Positions 7,860-16,827 of a stretch of DNA of 64,000 nucleotides are shown piece by piece. Origin of the DNA: Enterovibrio nigricans DSM 22720 (GTDB lineage Bacteria; Pseudomonadota; Gammaproteobacteria; Enterobacterales; Vibrionaceae); NCBI RefSeq assembly GCF_900167155.1, contig NZ_FUXU01000006.1, positions 1 to 64,000 on the forward strand, given 5' to 3'. The notes below the pieces were generated by a model. That model made no database searches, was not told where the DNA came from, and was given only the letters and a program-made list of their open reading frames with translations. Position 1 is the first letter of the stretch; every line of letters begins with the position of its first letter. A program made the translations under genes and the position numbers.

Positions 7860-10154
7860 TTACGCCGCTTTGCCTTTTTTACCTGAGTTACGGGTTGATG
7901 ACTTGGCTGGCGCAAACCAAGAAGGGTCAAAATTATCTACCTGAATGGCTTTAGACCGAAGCGCATCAGCTTCTGTGATCTGCTCAAACTCCGCCTGCGA
8001 GATAACCTTTTCTTCGAGAGCTTTTTCAAGTTTTTCCTTAAGAGGAACTTTCGCAGGGATTTGCCCATTTTTTGCAGCTACCGCTAGTTTTTTCTCTAAC
8101 GGTCTAATGGCTTGCATCGCTTCAAATGCCCTTTCCATAATGGCAACCGGATCGGTTTCTTTGCCGCCAACATAGCAAAGGTGCGTCAATCTCGTGCGGT
8201 GTGCTCCTGGTGTCATCATCAAAGTGGCAATCTCATTGGCCAATTCATCGGAGGGGGCTTTAAAGTGCATGCCCAGCGGGAAGGTAATCGCACGCAAGGT
8301 GGTACCAACCCCTCTGCGAGGGAAATTGTTGAATGCACCATAAAATGCCTCTGCACACTTATTCAAACAGTGTTGAAGGGAGTAATGAACAAAGGGTAAA
8401 TCCGCTTGTTGACGCCCATCATCTTCATAGCGTTTTAATACCGCCGAGGCGAGATAAAGATGACTCAATACATCTCCTAATCGGGCAGACAGCATTTCTC
8501 TACGCTTTAATTCCCCGCCCAACATCAACATAGACACGTCAGCTGTAACAGCCAAAGCACGGCTCATTCGCGCAAGCTGTTTGTAATACTTTGCTGTTTC
8601 GCCCGAAACTGGCGAACGGTTAAATGACGAACGCGAAAACGCGTTGGTCAGGGACATCAGAACGTTCTTAGATGCAAAGCCGATATGCTTCATCAGCAAA
8701 GCATCAAACGATTCAGCTCCCTTCGCCTCATCAGTTTCTGCGGCCGCTTCCATTTCTTTCAGTACGTAAGGGTGACAACGCGTTGCACCTTGACCAAATA
8801 TCATCAGGTTTCGCGTAAGAATGTTTGCACCTTCTACGGTGATCGCCACGGGCATACCAAAGTAATGGTTGCCGATATAGTTCAATGGACCAAGTTGGAT
8901 CGCACGGCCTGCATGTATATCCATCGCATCGTTAAGTATGGTGCGTGCTAATTCTGTCATGTGATATTTAGCAATCGCGGTGACAATCCCGGGTTTTTCG
9001 TTCATATCGAGGGAGGTTGTCGTCAAGGTACGGGCGGCTTCAAGCATATAGGTGTATCCGCCGATACGCCCCATCGCTTCTGCCACACCTTCAAATTTGC
9101 CGATGTTCATACCAAACTGCTTGCGCACATATGCGTAAGCACCTGTCGTTTTCGATGCAAGATGACCGACAGCCGTACCTAACGCGGGGAGCGAGATGCC
9201 CCGCCCTGCAGAAAGGCATTCCACCAGCATACGCCAACCTTTACCCACATAGTCTTGACCACCAATGACCCATTCCATCGGAATAAAGACATTTTCGCCG
9301 CGAGTAGGGCCATTCATGAACGACAGCCCTAACGGGTTATGGCGCTCTCCAATTTCAACGCCTTCATGATCGGCAGGGATTAACGCACAGGTAATGCCAA
9401 GCTGTTCATTGTCGCCAAGTAGGCCGTCCGGATCATGCAGTTTAAATGCGAGCCCCAATACTGTTGCAACGGGTGCAAGCGTGATATAGCGCTTGTTCCA
9501 CGTCAGGCGAATACCTAACACTTCTTTGCCGTCGTGCTCACCCATGCACACAAAGCCCTTATCAGGAATTGACCCTGCATCAGAGCCCGATTCCGGTCCT
9601 GTCAATGCAAAGCAAGGAACTTCATCACCATTGGCAAGACGGGGCAACCAGTAGTTCTTTTGGTCATCGGTACCATAATGGGTAAGGAGCTCTCCTGGGC
9701 CTAAGGAGTTTGGCACCATCACGGTAACAGCAGCGCTCAGGCTACGTGTCGCAATACTGGTGACAATGGTGGAGTTAGCGTAAGCAGAAAATGCTAATCC
9801 ACCGAATTCTTTCGGGATAATAAGCGAGAAAAATTTTTCTTTTTTCAAGAACTCCCACACTTCCGCGGGCAAGTCTTTTCGCTGTTGAACGATGTCAAAA
9901 TCATCAAGCATATCGAGTAAGGTTTGCAGTTGATTGTCGATAAACGCCTGTTCTTCATCTGACAGCCTGGGTTTAGGGTATTGCAGCAGCGTTTGCCAAT
10001 TCGGATTTCCGCTGAACAGTTCCCCGTCCCACCACACACTGCCGGCTTCCATTGCTTCACGTTCTGTCACTGAAAGAGGGGGCAGCACCTTCTTAAAAAA
10101 CTTAAACGCTGGATCGCTGAGATAACGTCTTCTTATTGATGGTTGAGAGCTCAT
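7860..10154 (-). CDS. fadE: Acyl-CoA dehydrogenase FadE
   Basis: This is the FAD enzyme of the first beta-oxidation step, turning acyl-CoA into trans-2-enoyl-CoA. The 764 aa are typical of bacterial FadE, somewhat shorter than the 814 aa of E. coli. Seen in order: the N-terminal segment, the acyl-CoA dehydrogenase N and middle domains (about 80-330; ALTGPESGSDAGS is the FAD/substrate motif), the C-terminal helical domain (about 340-500; SLPALGTAVGHLASKTTGAY), and the FadE-specific C-terminal extension ending in a basic tail (SSTRNSGKKGKAA). It lies 50 bases after the PsrA-like repressor gene on the same strand, so it is probably repressed with it until long-chain acyl-CoA accumulates. Confidence 0.94.
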   Translation of the reverse strand: MSSQPSIRRRYLSDPAFKFFKKVLPPLSVTEREAMEAGSVWWDGELFSGNPNWQTLLQYPKPRLSDEEQAFIDNQLQTLLDMLDDFDIVQQRKDLPAEVWEFLKKEKFFSLIIPKEFGGLAFSAYANSTIVTSIATRSLSAAVTVMVPNSLGPGELLTHYGTDDQKNYWLPRLANGDEVPCFALTGPESGSDAGSIPDKGFVCMGEHDGKEVLGIRLTWNKRYITLAPVATVLGLAFKLHDPDGLLGDNEQLGITCALIPADHEGVEIGERHNPLGLSFMNGPTRGENVFIPMEWVIGGQDYVGKGWRMLVECLSAGRGISLPALGTAVGHLASKTTGAYAYVRKQFGMNIGKFEGVAEAMGRIGGYTYMLEAARTLTTTSLDMNEKPGIVTAIAKYHMTELARTILNDAMDIHAGRAIQLGPLNYIGNHYFGMPVAITVEGANILTRNLMIFGQGATRCHPYVLKEMEAAAETDEAKGAESFDALLMKHIGFASKNVLMSLTNAFSRSSFNRSPVSGETAKYYKQLARMSRALAVTADVSMLMLGGELKRREMLSARLGDVLSHLYLASAVLKRYEDDGRQQADLPFVHYSLQHCLNKCAEAFYGAFNNFPRRGVGTTLRAITFPLGMHFKAPSDELANEIATLMMTPGAHRTRLTHLCYVGGKETDPVAIMERAFEAMQAIRPLEKKLAVAAKNGQIPAKVPLKEKLEKALEEKVISQAEFEQITEADALRSKAIQVDNFDPSWFAPAKSSTRNSGKKGKAA

Positions 10155-10204
10155 GGTTCAGATCCTTTTTGTTTCGTTACTTGATTATTGTTGTTCTGTT
10201 TTTC

Positions 10205-10882
10205 TTAGCTCACGCTAAGAGAAGTGCCGCTACTAATGAGCGTTAGCTCTCCTGCAACGGGTGCATCTACGCCCGCGGCTAAATAAGGGATGAGTCGATC
10301 GACAATGTCCTCTATCAACACCGTATGACCAAAATCATTTTCTGCAATTTCGCTTAAAGCCACATTGGAGGCCATGGTGAAAATGACAGCACCAAGCGTG
10401 AAGTGAAGGCGCCAAAACACGTTTTCTGGCTTCAATGAAGGATTGGCTTTAACGACCGCTTGAGTGAACGCGGTTAAAACCGTGTCATAGCGCGTGGTAA
10501 TAAACCAACGTAGATGCCCTTGAACATCCGTGTATCCTCGTCCAATAAGCTGCATGAATGTGGATGCTCCATGTCGGCGAAAGGTATCCAGATCCAACAG
10601 TGGTCGTTTTGTACACGCAAAAACATCCATCATGGTGATGTCATCTTTCACAAGCAGCCGCTGAAGTTCTTGCTCCAATTGAGGCATGAATTTTTCCAGA
10701 TACCGTGCCAGTACCGCTCTCACTAAAGATTTCTTGTCGCCAAAGTGATAGTTCACTGAGGCCAAATTTACATTCGCCTTACTGGTGATCGTTCTCAAAG
10801 AGGTGTCTTTAAACCCATGCTCAGCAAAAAGCTGTTCTGCTGCATCAAGGATTTTTGCTTTCGTCTCGCCTTTCCCAGCCAT
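10205..10882 (-). CDS. psrA: TetR-family fatty-acid regulator, PsrA-like
   Basis: A 225-residue TetR repressor. The N-terminal helix-turn-helix (about 8-54) reads AKILDAAEQLFAEHGFKDTS, then LRTITSKANVNLASVNYHFG, very like PsrA of Pseudomonas and Shewanella. PsrA represses beta-oxidation genes and is released by long-chain acyl-CoA. The C-terminal half is the ligand/dimerisation domain. I prefer the second ATG (10882) because GGGTG lies seven bases before it; the ATG at 10888 overlaps that site. The gene precedes fadE and follows a perfect palindrome that matches the PsrA box, which supports both identity and autoregulation. Confidence 0.85.
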   Translation of the reverse strand: MAGKGETKAKILDAAEQLFAEHGFKDTSLRTITSKANVNLASVNYHFGDKKSLVRAVLARYLEKFMPQLEQELQRLLVKDDITMMDVFACTKRPLLDLDTFRRHGASTFMQLIGRGYTDVQGHLRWFITTRYDTVLTAFTQAVVKANPSLKPENVFWRLHFTLGAVIFTMASNVALSEIAENDFGHTVLIEDIVDRLIPYLAAGVDAPVAGELTLISSGTSLSVS

Positions 10883-10897
10883 TTTCATTCACCCGTA

Positions 10898-10913
10898 TTA
10901 AACACCTGTTTAA
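10898..10913. promoter_or_regulatory. PsrA-type operator
   Basis: TTAAACACCTGTTTAA is a perfect inverted repeat (TTAAACA, CC, TGTTTAA). Its core AAAC-N4-GTTT fits the published PsrA consensus of AAAC and GTTT half-sites separated by two to four bases. It lies 16 bases upstream of the psrA start codon, where binding would block the psrA-fadE promoter. Confidence 0.75.
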
Positions 10914-11416
10914 CTTTACATCTCGTTAGCATTAATAACAACCCGAAAACAATCACACTTTTAACAACTTTTCTTTTGAGAAATACAACAAGGTCTAAGG
11001 TACCGATATCAAAGGATTTTATTTAGAAAGGGAGACGAGACTGACTCACTATTGAGAAATATATCCGTCTGTTTGGGAACAAAGCTAAAAAAGTCAGGTC
11101 TTAATTTATGCCACTGCTTTTTCTTAGAAGAATGTCTTCTTAGAGCCCACATCATCGATTTGAGTGTGGGCTTTTTTTCGTCAGAATGATCGGTGACCAC
11201 TGATTTAAAAGGGGTAAATGTAGGCTTTAAAGTTTTTTTGAATTTTTTTTGAACTAATTTCTGAACAGTGTATCTGAGTATATATAGATAGCGAATAAGT
11301 GCCTTTTAATGTATAGCTGGCCGCCTCACATGATTTCTGACTTATCGCTAACACTGCTGCTTTTTCTTACTCCTGCTCAAAAAGTTTTGTTGCCCGCTCT
11401 CTGTAGCGGGCTTTTT
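10914..11416. other. Non-coding region with two plus-strand terminators, possible small RNAs
   Basis: About 500 bases between two minus-strand genes that transcribe away from it (psrA) and towards it (SDR gene). No coding frame with a ribosome-binding site was found. Two hairpins with T-runs on the plus strand (11144-11178 and 11392-11418) imply plus-strand transcripts. The sequence CTGCTTTTTCTTA occurs twice (11114-11126 and 11357-11369), each time 18-23 bases before a terminator hairpin. No clear sigma-70 promoter could be fixed by eye. Confidence 0.4.
11144..11178 (+). terminator. Orphan intrinsic terminator 1
   Basis: AGCCCACA and TGTGGGCT arms around a 13-base loop, followed by seven Ts on the plus strand. 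No plus-strand gene precedes it, and the minus strand has no T-run after the hairpin. Confidence 0.7.
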
Positions 11417-11418
11417 TT
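11392..11418 (+). terminator. Orphan intrinsic terminator 2
   Basis: GCCCGCT and AGCGGGC arms around CTCTGT, followed by seven Ts on the plus strand. The T-run touches the stop codon of the minus-strand SDR gene. No plus-strand gene precedes it. Confidence 0.7.
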
Positions 11419-12259
11419 ATTTCTTTTTCAACGCAGGTAATGGCATATCAAAAGGTGACGCATAGCTAAGTGTCAAAGACAGTGCCTGTAATGTTTTGCT
11501 CGCATCAATACACTTACCAGCCCCTTCTCCTTTCGTAAACGTCGGAGGTTCAAGACCCATTTCTTTGGCTGCCCATCGATAAAATGACGAACGCGTAGGA
11601 TGCTCGCCAGCGCTTAAATGGTAAATTCCACCCTTTGCGTTTTGCGCGATTAACGCCTTAATGGTATTCACGCAGTCGACCTTATGAATGAGGTTTACAG
11701 GGTCATCGCCATTCGGCACATCGTGGCGACCAGCCAGATAACGTGCAGGGTGCCTTGCCTCTCCCACCAAACCAGAAAGTCGTAAAACGACACCACGTTC
11801 TGCAAACTGCTCACTCAGGTACTTTTCTATCTCAACGTGAGCAATCCCTGATGCAGTATCAGGCGCACAGGGTGTATTTTCCCAGATGATGCCTTTGGCT
11901 GCCCCATATACGGACGTCGTACTAATAAAAATAAGTTGCTCTACGCCGCCACGTTTTGCTTCATCGATTAACGCTTTCATGGCAAGTACAAACTCGCTGC
12001 TCTCCAGCTTTCCCCTGCCCGGTGGGATATTTAATACCAATGTGTCGCTGCCAAAGACTGTGGCTTTATCCTGGTAGCTTTCCGTATCATTGAGATCAAA
12101 CTGAACACCTTGAATTCCACGTTGATTTAGCCTTTTAGCATCTGTTGCCGATCGTTTTGTGCCAACAACCTTGTACCCGTCAGACACAAGCTGATCGGCC
12201 AACGTCATACCAAGCCATCCACACCCACAAACCGTGATTGTTTTTATAGGTTTCGACAT
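11417..12259 (-). CDS. SDR-family NAD(P)-dependent protein, YeeZ-like
   Basis: A 280-residue extended short-chain dehydrogenase/epimerase. The Rossmann motif is ITVCGCGWLGMTLADQL (GxGxxG), the strand FISTTSVYG carries the conserved Ser/Tyr region of epimerases, but the classical YxxxK is not evident, as in other atypical members such as E. coli YeeZ. The substrate is unknown. The start at 12259 (MSKPIKTITV) has AAGGAAC upstream; the frame extends to 12319 without a site. It stands alone, divergent from hexR. Confidence 0.75.
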   Translation of the reverse strand: MSKPIKTITVCGCGWLGMTLADQLVSDGYKVVGTKRSATDAKRLNQRGIQGVQFDLNDTESYQDKATVFGSDTLVLNIPPGRGKLESSEFVLAMKALIDEAKRGGVEQLIFISTTSVYGAAKGIIWENTPCAPDTASGIAHVEIEKYLSEQFAERGVVLRLSGLVGEARHPARYLAGRHDVPNGDDPVNLIHKVDCVNTIKALIAQNAKGGIYHLSAGEHPTRSSFYRWAAKEMGLEPPTFTKGEGAGKCIDASKTLQALSLTLSYASPFDMPLPALKKK

Positions 12260-12573
12260 CGAAAGTTCCTTGTAATCCAATTTCAGTTCCAACAAAAATC
12301 CATCATCAACGTGCCACAAAATTGCACTTTGAATTAATTCGACTGAAAAAAAAATCCGAACCTGTGTAATAAAGCAACTAAAAGCGTGAATGAATACAAA
12401 CTTTTCAAAGCTAGTTGTTGGTTAAAATGTCATTAATCGATTCCAGCCGTTAGACTCAAGCATAACATTGTCGAACCTCAATTTATTTCGCCCGAGCACC
12501 TCAGTGACGTATATCTCGCTAGCGTAAGAGGCAGTTCTGACCAGTAGATAGCGGAAGCAAAGCGGTAATCTAA
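12260..12573. other. Divergent promoter region between the SDR gene and hexR
   Basis: About 310 bases with no frame of note. It must hold the promoters of both genes. TGTGTAATAAAGCAACT at about 12363-12379 looks faintly like half of a HexR palindrome, but its other half is poor, so it is not annotated as a site. Confidence 0.4.
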
Positions 12574-13428
12574 ATGAACACCCTAGAAAAAATACAAAAA
12601 AATATTGAAAACTTCAGTAAGTCTGAACGTAAGGTAGCAGAGGTTATTATTGCTTCACCGCAAACTGCTATCCATTCGAGCATCGCGACGCTAGCAAAAA
12701 TGGCTGACGTCAGTGAGCCTACGGTTAACCGATTCTGTCGACGCCTCGACACGAAAGGCTTCCCTGACTTTAAATTGCACCTTGCACAAAGCCTTGCAAA
12801 TGGTACGCCTTATGTTAATCGTAATGTCGAAGAGCATGACAGTGCCGATGCATATACGTCTAAGATCTTCGAATCGACCATGGCGTGCCTGGACGTGGCG
12901 AAAAATAGCATTGACCCACACCAAATCAACCGCGCGGTCGATTTGCTGACACAAGCGAAGAAAATTTCTTTCTTCGGATTGGGGGCTTCCGCTTCTGTCG
13001 CGTACGATGCGCAAAATAAATTCTTTCGTTTCAATATTCCTATTGTTTGCTTCAACGATATCGTTATGCAGCGCATGAGCTGTATAAACTGCACCGATGG
13101 CGATGTTGTCGTGGTGATTTCACATACTGGGCGCACCAAGTCTCTGGTCGATGTAGCGATGTTAGCGAAAGAGAACGGCGCTACTGTCATTGGTATTACG
13201 GAGAAAGGCTCCCCTCTCGACAAGGTGTGTTCACTGACCATTACGTTAGACGTACCGGAAGACACTGACATCTATATGCCAATGGCAAGTCGTGTGGTTC
13301 AAATGACGGTGATCGACGTTCTTGCCACTGGCTTCACGCTACGACGTGGGCCTGGTTTCAGAGAAAACCTCAAACGGGTAAAAGAGGCGATTAAAGACTC
13401 GCGGTTTAACAAAGAGTCGTTGACTTAA
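12574..13428 (+). CDS. hexR: RpiR-family regulator HexR
   Basis: A 284-residue transcription factor of central carbon metabolism. The N-terminal RpiR helix-turn-helix (about 1-77; ATLAKMADVSEPTVNRFCRR) is followed by a SIS sugar-phosphate-binding domain (about 125-260; SFFGLGASASVAYDAQNKF and VVVISHTGRTKSLVDVA). HexR senses 2-keto-3-deoxy-6-phosphogluconate and in Vibrio and Shewanella controls glycolytic and Entner-Doudoroff genes. The pyruvate kinase gene follows 168 bases downstream, matching the hexR-pykA neighbourhood seen in related genomes. A terminator separates the two genes. Confidence 0.92.
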   Translation: MNTLEKIQKNIENFSKSERKVAEVIIASPQTAIHSSIATLAKMADVSEPTVNRFCRRLDTKGFPDFKLHLAQSLANGTPYVNRNVEEHDSADAYTSKIFESTMACLDVAKNSIDPHQINRAVDLLTQAKKISFFGLGASASVAYDAQNKFFRFNIPIVCFNDIVMQRMSCINCTDGDVVVVISHTGRTKSLVDVAMLAKENGATVIGITEKGSPLDKVCSLTITLDVPEDTDIYMPMASRVVQMTVIDVLATGFTLRRGPGFRENLKRVKEAIKDSRFNKESLT

Positions 13429-13437
13429 CCAATTGAA

Positions 13438-13463
13438 GGGCAGTGTGATACTGCCCTTTTTAA
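13438..13463 (+). terminator. Intrinsic terminator after hexR
   Basis: GGGCAGT and ACTGCCC around GTGAT, followed by TTTTTAAT, 10 bases past the hexR stop. Confidence 0.8.
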
Positions 13464-13596
13464 TTATCTCGCACGCACTCAACTACACTTTCTTTAGAAG
13501 ACAGATTGTCACCATAACCAAACAACCTGAAGGTGCCCGAATAAAGAGGACTACTGTCACTCAATTCGAGGTTACATTCTGACTCTGGAGAATTGA

Positions 13597-15042
13597 ATGA
13601 CTGTACCCATGCGTCGTACCAAAATCGTCACAACCCTTGGTCCAGCCACTGATAAAGATGACATCCTTGAACAAATAATCATGGCCGGTGCCAATGTTGT
13701 CAGAATGAACTTCTCACATGGCTCAGCACAAGACCATATAGATCGCGCCAACAAAGTGCGCACGATTGCGGCGAAGCTAGGCCAACATGTTGGTATTTTG
13801 GGCGACCTGCAAGGCCCTAAAATCCGCGTATCTACATTTGCGGATAACAAGGTGCAGTTGGCGGTAGGTGACCGATTTGTTTTAGACAGTGATTTGCCCG
13901 CGGGAAAAGGAGACAAAGAGCGCGTCGGCCTAGACTATAAAGACCTTCCCAAAGACGTAGTTCCTGGAGATGTTTTGCTTCTGGATGACGGACGTGTTCA
14001 GCTGAAAGTGGTGTCAGTCAAAGGGGCATGTGTACATACTGATGTGACCGTTGGAGGCCCACTTTCTAACAACAAAGGCATTAACAAGAAAGGCGGCGGC
14101 CTCTCCGCGACAGCCCTCACAGACAAAGACAAACAAGACATCCTCACCGCAGCCGCCATCAAAGTGGATTACCTTGCCATTTCATTCCCGCGTAATGGCG
14201 ACGATATGCGCTACGCCCGTTCTTTAGCAAAAGATGCGGGGCTGAACACACGTATGATTGCGAAGGTTGAACGCGCTGAGACGGTGGCCACGGATGAAAG
14301 CATCGATGACATTATTGAAGCTTCTGATGGTGTCATGGTTGCTCGCGGCGATTTAGGCGTTGAAATTGGTGACCCCGAACTGGTTGGCGTTCAGAAAAAA
14401 CTCATCCGCCGAGCTCGGGCTCTTAATCGTTGCGTAATCACAGCAACACAAATGATGGAGTCCATGATTCACGCCCCAATGCCAACGCGTGCAGAAGTCA
14501 TGGATGTCGCAAACGCTGTACTCGACGGCACAGATGCCGTCATGCTCTCCGCTGAAACGGCCGCTGGAGACTACCCGCTTGAAACCGTGAAAGCCATGGC
14601 CGAAGTGTGCATCGGTGCAGAAAAAATGCCATCGATTAACGTTTCCAATCACCGACTAAATAAAGAGTTTGATCTGATAGAAGAGACGGTTGCAATGGCC
14701 ACCATGTATGCCGCAAACCACATGTCTAAAGTGAAAGCCATGGTATCTTTGACCGAATCAGGGAAAACGGCCTTGATGATGTCACGTATCAGTTCGGGAA
14801 AACCTATCTTCGCAATGTCGCGGCACGAATCTACCTTATCTCGCGCCGCCCTTTACCGGGGTGTCACGCCCGTATTTTTCGAAAGCGATACTGGAGCAGG
14901 GCCAGAAGTGGCGCATAAAGCCATTCAGTTGCTTAAAGAACAAGGGCTTTTAGAGCCATGGGATGTGGTGATATTCACGCAAGGCGATGTTTCCGGCTAC
15001 GTCGGCACCACCAATACTATGCGCATGATCACCGTGACCTAA
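13597..15042 (+). CDS. pykA: Pyruvate kinase (PykA type)
   Basis: It makes pyruvate and ATP from phosphoenolpyruvate and ADP. The 481 aa align throughout with E. coli PykA from [17 protein letters not shown]. Seen: the substrate-binding MNFSHGS, the B domain starting at [14 protein letters not shown], the catalytic Lys region [28 protein letters not shown], the signature [11 protein letters not shown], and the C-terminal domain ending in the CTP-like effector region [17 protein letters not shown]. The ATG has TGGAG upstream. PykA-type enzymes are activated by AMP and sugar phosphates. Confidence 0.97.
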   Translation: MTVPMRRTKIVTTLGPATDKDDILEQIIMAGANVVRMNFSHGSAQDHIDRANKVRTIAAKLGQHVGILGDLQGPKIRVSTFADNKVQLAVGDRFVLDSDLPAGKGDKERVGLDYKDLPKDVVPGDVLLLDDGRVQLKVVSVKGACVHTDVTVGGPLSNNKGINKKGGGLSATALTDKDKQDILTAAAIKVDYLAISFPRNGDDMRYARSLAKDAGLNTRMIAKVERAETVATDESIDDIIEASDGVMVARGDLGVEIGDPELVGVQKKLIRRARALNRCVITATQMMESMIHAPMPTRAEVMDVANAVLDGTDAVMLSAETAAGDYPLETVKAMAEVCIGAEKMPSINVSNHRLNKEFDLIEETVAMATMYAANHMSKVKAMVSLTESGKTALMMSRISSGKPIFAMSRHESTLSRAALYRGVTPVFFESDTGAGPEVAHKAIQLLKEQGLLEPWDVVIFTQGDVSGYVGTTNTMRMITVT

Positions 15043-15060
15043 TCACCGAACTCTGACATA

Positions 15061-15090
15061 AAAAATGCCCCGAAATCGCGGGGCATTTTT
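15061..15090. terminator. Bidirectional terminator after pykA
   Basis: AATGCCCCG and CGGGGCATT arms with A-run before and T-run after, placed between the converging pykA and HD-protein genes. Confidence 0.85.
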
Positions 15091-15122
15091 CTCTCGGTGA
15101 AAAGCATAGCTCAGTATAGGGT

Positions 15123-15725
15123 TCAGACTTTCAGCCAGCCTTTGTCTGCTGCTTCTGAGAGCATCTCTGTCACTTTATCCCAAAGAATTTCAGAGCCTTT
15201 TTCTATCTTGCGGTTTACCGTTAGAGCTTGGTCAAGACTCACACCATGTTCTTTCCAACTTTGGCCGTCACTATGGTAGTTCAATAACATCGGGAGCATT
15301 CTATCTAACGCTTTGCCAAATCGTTCTTCAGGTGACTCTCCGGCTTCAAACTCCAACCACAAGGCAAGCAATGCTTCTCCTTGATCATGAGGGAGCATGC
15401 CAAAGATTCGTTTCGCCGCTTTTAACTCTTTCTCTTCTTGCAGCTTCGCTGCCTCTAGATCATAAACAAAGGTATCGCCCGCATCGATTTCTACTACATC
15501 GTGCAGCAACAGCATTTTCACCACCTTTGCTACATCGACGGGTTCATTGGCATATTCTTCCAGCAGCAATGCCATGAGAGCGACTTGCCAGCTATGCTCT
15601 GCCGAATTCTCGCGTCTAGCACCATCACTTTGGACACGGGTACGCCGTAAAATGGCTTTTAATTTGTCGACTTCCACCAGCAAAGCCAATTGTTTCTCAA
15701 GACGTAAAGGATCGAAATTATTCAT
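15123..15725 (-). CDS. HD-domain phosphohydrolase, YfbR-like
   Basis: A 200-residue protein of the HD_3 group. The metal-binding residues appear as RRENSAEHSWQVA (first His), LLHDVVEIDAGD (His-Asp) and a later Asp in ALDRMLPMLLNY. E. coli YfbR of this superfamily is a dCMP/dUMP-active 5'-nucleotidase; whether this protein does the same is not clear. Its ATG overlaps the end of the acetyltransferase gene upstream (8 bases), so the two are probably translated together. Confidence 0.75.
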   Translation of the reverse strand: MNNFDPLRLEKQLALLVEVDKLKAILRRTRVQSDGARRENSAEHSWQVALMALLLEEYANEPVDVAKVVKMLLLHDVVEIDAGDTFVYDLEAAKLQEEKELKAAKRIFGMLPHDQGEALLALWLEFEAGESPEERFGKALDRMLPMLLNYHSDGQSWKEHGVSLDQALTVNRKIEKGSEILWDKVTEMLSEAADKGWLKV

Positions 15726-16305
15726 TGATAGATGCTACCCAGTTTGTATTGATCAACGAGGTCAGAATGTGATCCTCCCACTTACCATTAATCAGTAAGT
15801 AGTCTTTTGCTTCGCCCTCTTTCAAGAACCCCACAGATTGGAGAACCGCTGCACTGCGCGTGTTTCGAGGCATATAGGACGCAACGATACGGTGCATATT
15901 CAAGTTATCGAACATCCACTGGTTCGTCATTTTAAGCGCACGACGCATTACCCCTTTGCCTTGTGCATGTTCAGCGAGCGAATAGCCAACCGTGCAGGCA
16001 TGAAAAGGGTACTGCATCACATTGCTATAGGTGATAACCCCCTGAATGTCCTCGTTACCTGACTCAAAAATCAGAAAGTAATACGACAATCCATGGCGTT
16101 GTAATTCCGTCAATTGAATAACCCTTCGTTCCCAGCCTTCAAAGGTAAAAAATCCGTCCGGCCGCAATGGCTCCCAAGGCATGAGATAGGCACGATTAGA
16201 TTGAAAGTAGCGTACTACCTTTGCGACGTCCCCCTTTTGAATTGCCCTAATTACAAGATTATCAACGCTCAAGTTCGGGAAAGGGTTTATAATTTCGACT
16301 GACAA
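15718..16305 (-). CDS. rimJ: GNAT acetyltransferase, RimJ-like
   Basis: A 195-residue GNAT-fold enzyme. RimJ acetylates the N-terminal alanine of ribosomal protein S5. Residues 15-175 hold the domain, with the acetyl-CoA loop at AEHAQGKGVMRRAL and the conserved AVLQSVGFLKEGEAKDYLLI strand region. The length matches E. coli RimJ (194). It forms an overlapping pair with the HD gene and is divergent from the neighbouring DNA-repair gene, with a short intergenic space of about 34 bases. Confidence 0.8.
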   Translation of the reverse strand: MSVEIINPFPNLSVDNLVIRAIQKGDVAKVVRYFQSNRAYLMPWEPLRPDGFFTFEGWERRVIQLTELQRHGLSYYFLIFESGNEDIQGVITYSNVMQYPFHACTVGYSLAEHAQGKGVMRRALKMTNQWMFDNLNMHRIVASYMPRNTRSAAVLQSVGFLKEGEAKDYLLINGKWEDHILTSLINTNWVASINE

Positions 16306-16339
16306 CTTGCCTCCTGTCTATACAATATGTGTCGTCATT

Positions 16340-16810
16340 ATGTACTACGATAGCTTTGAATCACCGTTGGGGAAAATCCATTTACTGTCCGACGAGGCCG
16401 GACTCAGGCATCTCACGTTATGCCTCCACCACCCTTTCGAGCCCAGTAGAGAATGGAAACACGCCCCAAAACAACTCGCCCCGTATAAAACGCAACTACT
16501 CGAATTTTTAGCCGGAAAACGCTTCGAATTTACCGTTCCGCTGGCTCCCGATGGTACCGAATTCCAACATCAAGTATGGCGTGCATTACGCGCAATCCCT
16601 TATGGCGAAACACGTACTTATGCCCAAATTGCGAATGAGATCGGGAACCCTCACGCCTGTCGAGCAGTGGGTATGGCCAATAATGTGAATCCTCTTCCTC
16701 TGATTGTTCCCTGCCACCGCGTCATTGGAAGTGATGGACAATTAACGGGCTACCGTTATGGGCTAACAATCAAAAAAAAGCTTCTCGAAATTGAAAAAAA
16801 TAGCGGCTAA
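16340..16810 (+). CDS. ogt: Methylated-DNA--protein-cysteine S-methyltransferase
   Basis: It removes alkyl groups from O6-alkylguanine by suicide transfer to its own Cys. The 156-residue protein has the N-terminal RNase-H-like domain (MYYDSFESPLGKIHLLSDE) and the C-terminal domain with EFQHQVWRALRAIPYGETRTY (helix-turn-helix) and the acceptor site LPLIVPCHRVIGSDGQLTGY. I chose the ATG at 16340 because homology starts there; a longer frame to 16307 exists. No strong ribosome-binding site was seen. Confidence 0.93.
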   Translation: MYYDSFESPLGKIHLLSDEAGLRHLTLCLHHPFEPSREWKHAPKQLAPYKTQLLEFLAGKRFEFTVPLAPDGTEFQHQVWRALRAIPYGETRTYAQIANEIGNPHACRAVGMANNVNPLPLIVPCHRVIGSDGQLTGYRYGLTIKKKLLEIEKNSG

Positions 16811-16827
16811 ATGGCCGCTATTTTTCT
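16799..16827. terminator. Shared terminator between ogt and tyrR
   Basis: AATAGCGGC and GCCGCTATT arms around TAAATG, followed by TTTTTCT on the plus strand and preceded by an A-run that serves the minus strand. The ogt stop lies inside the hairpin. Confidence 0.75.

Noticed and set aside
12363-12379. HexR-like site before hexR
   Set aside because: Only one half resembles the TGTAATTAAATTACA-type palindrome; no similar full site was found before pykA either.
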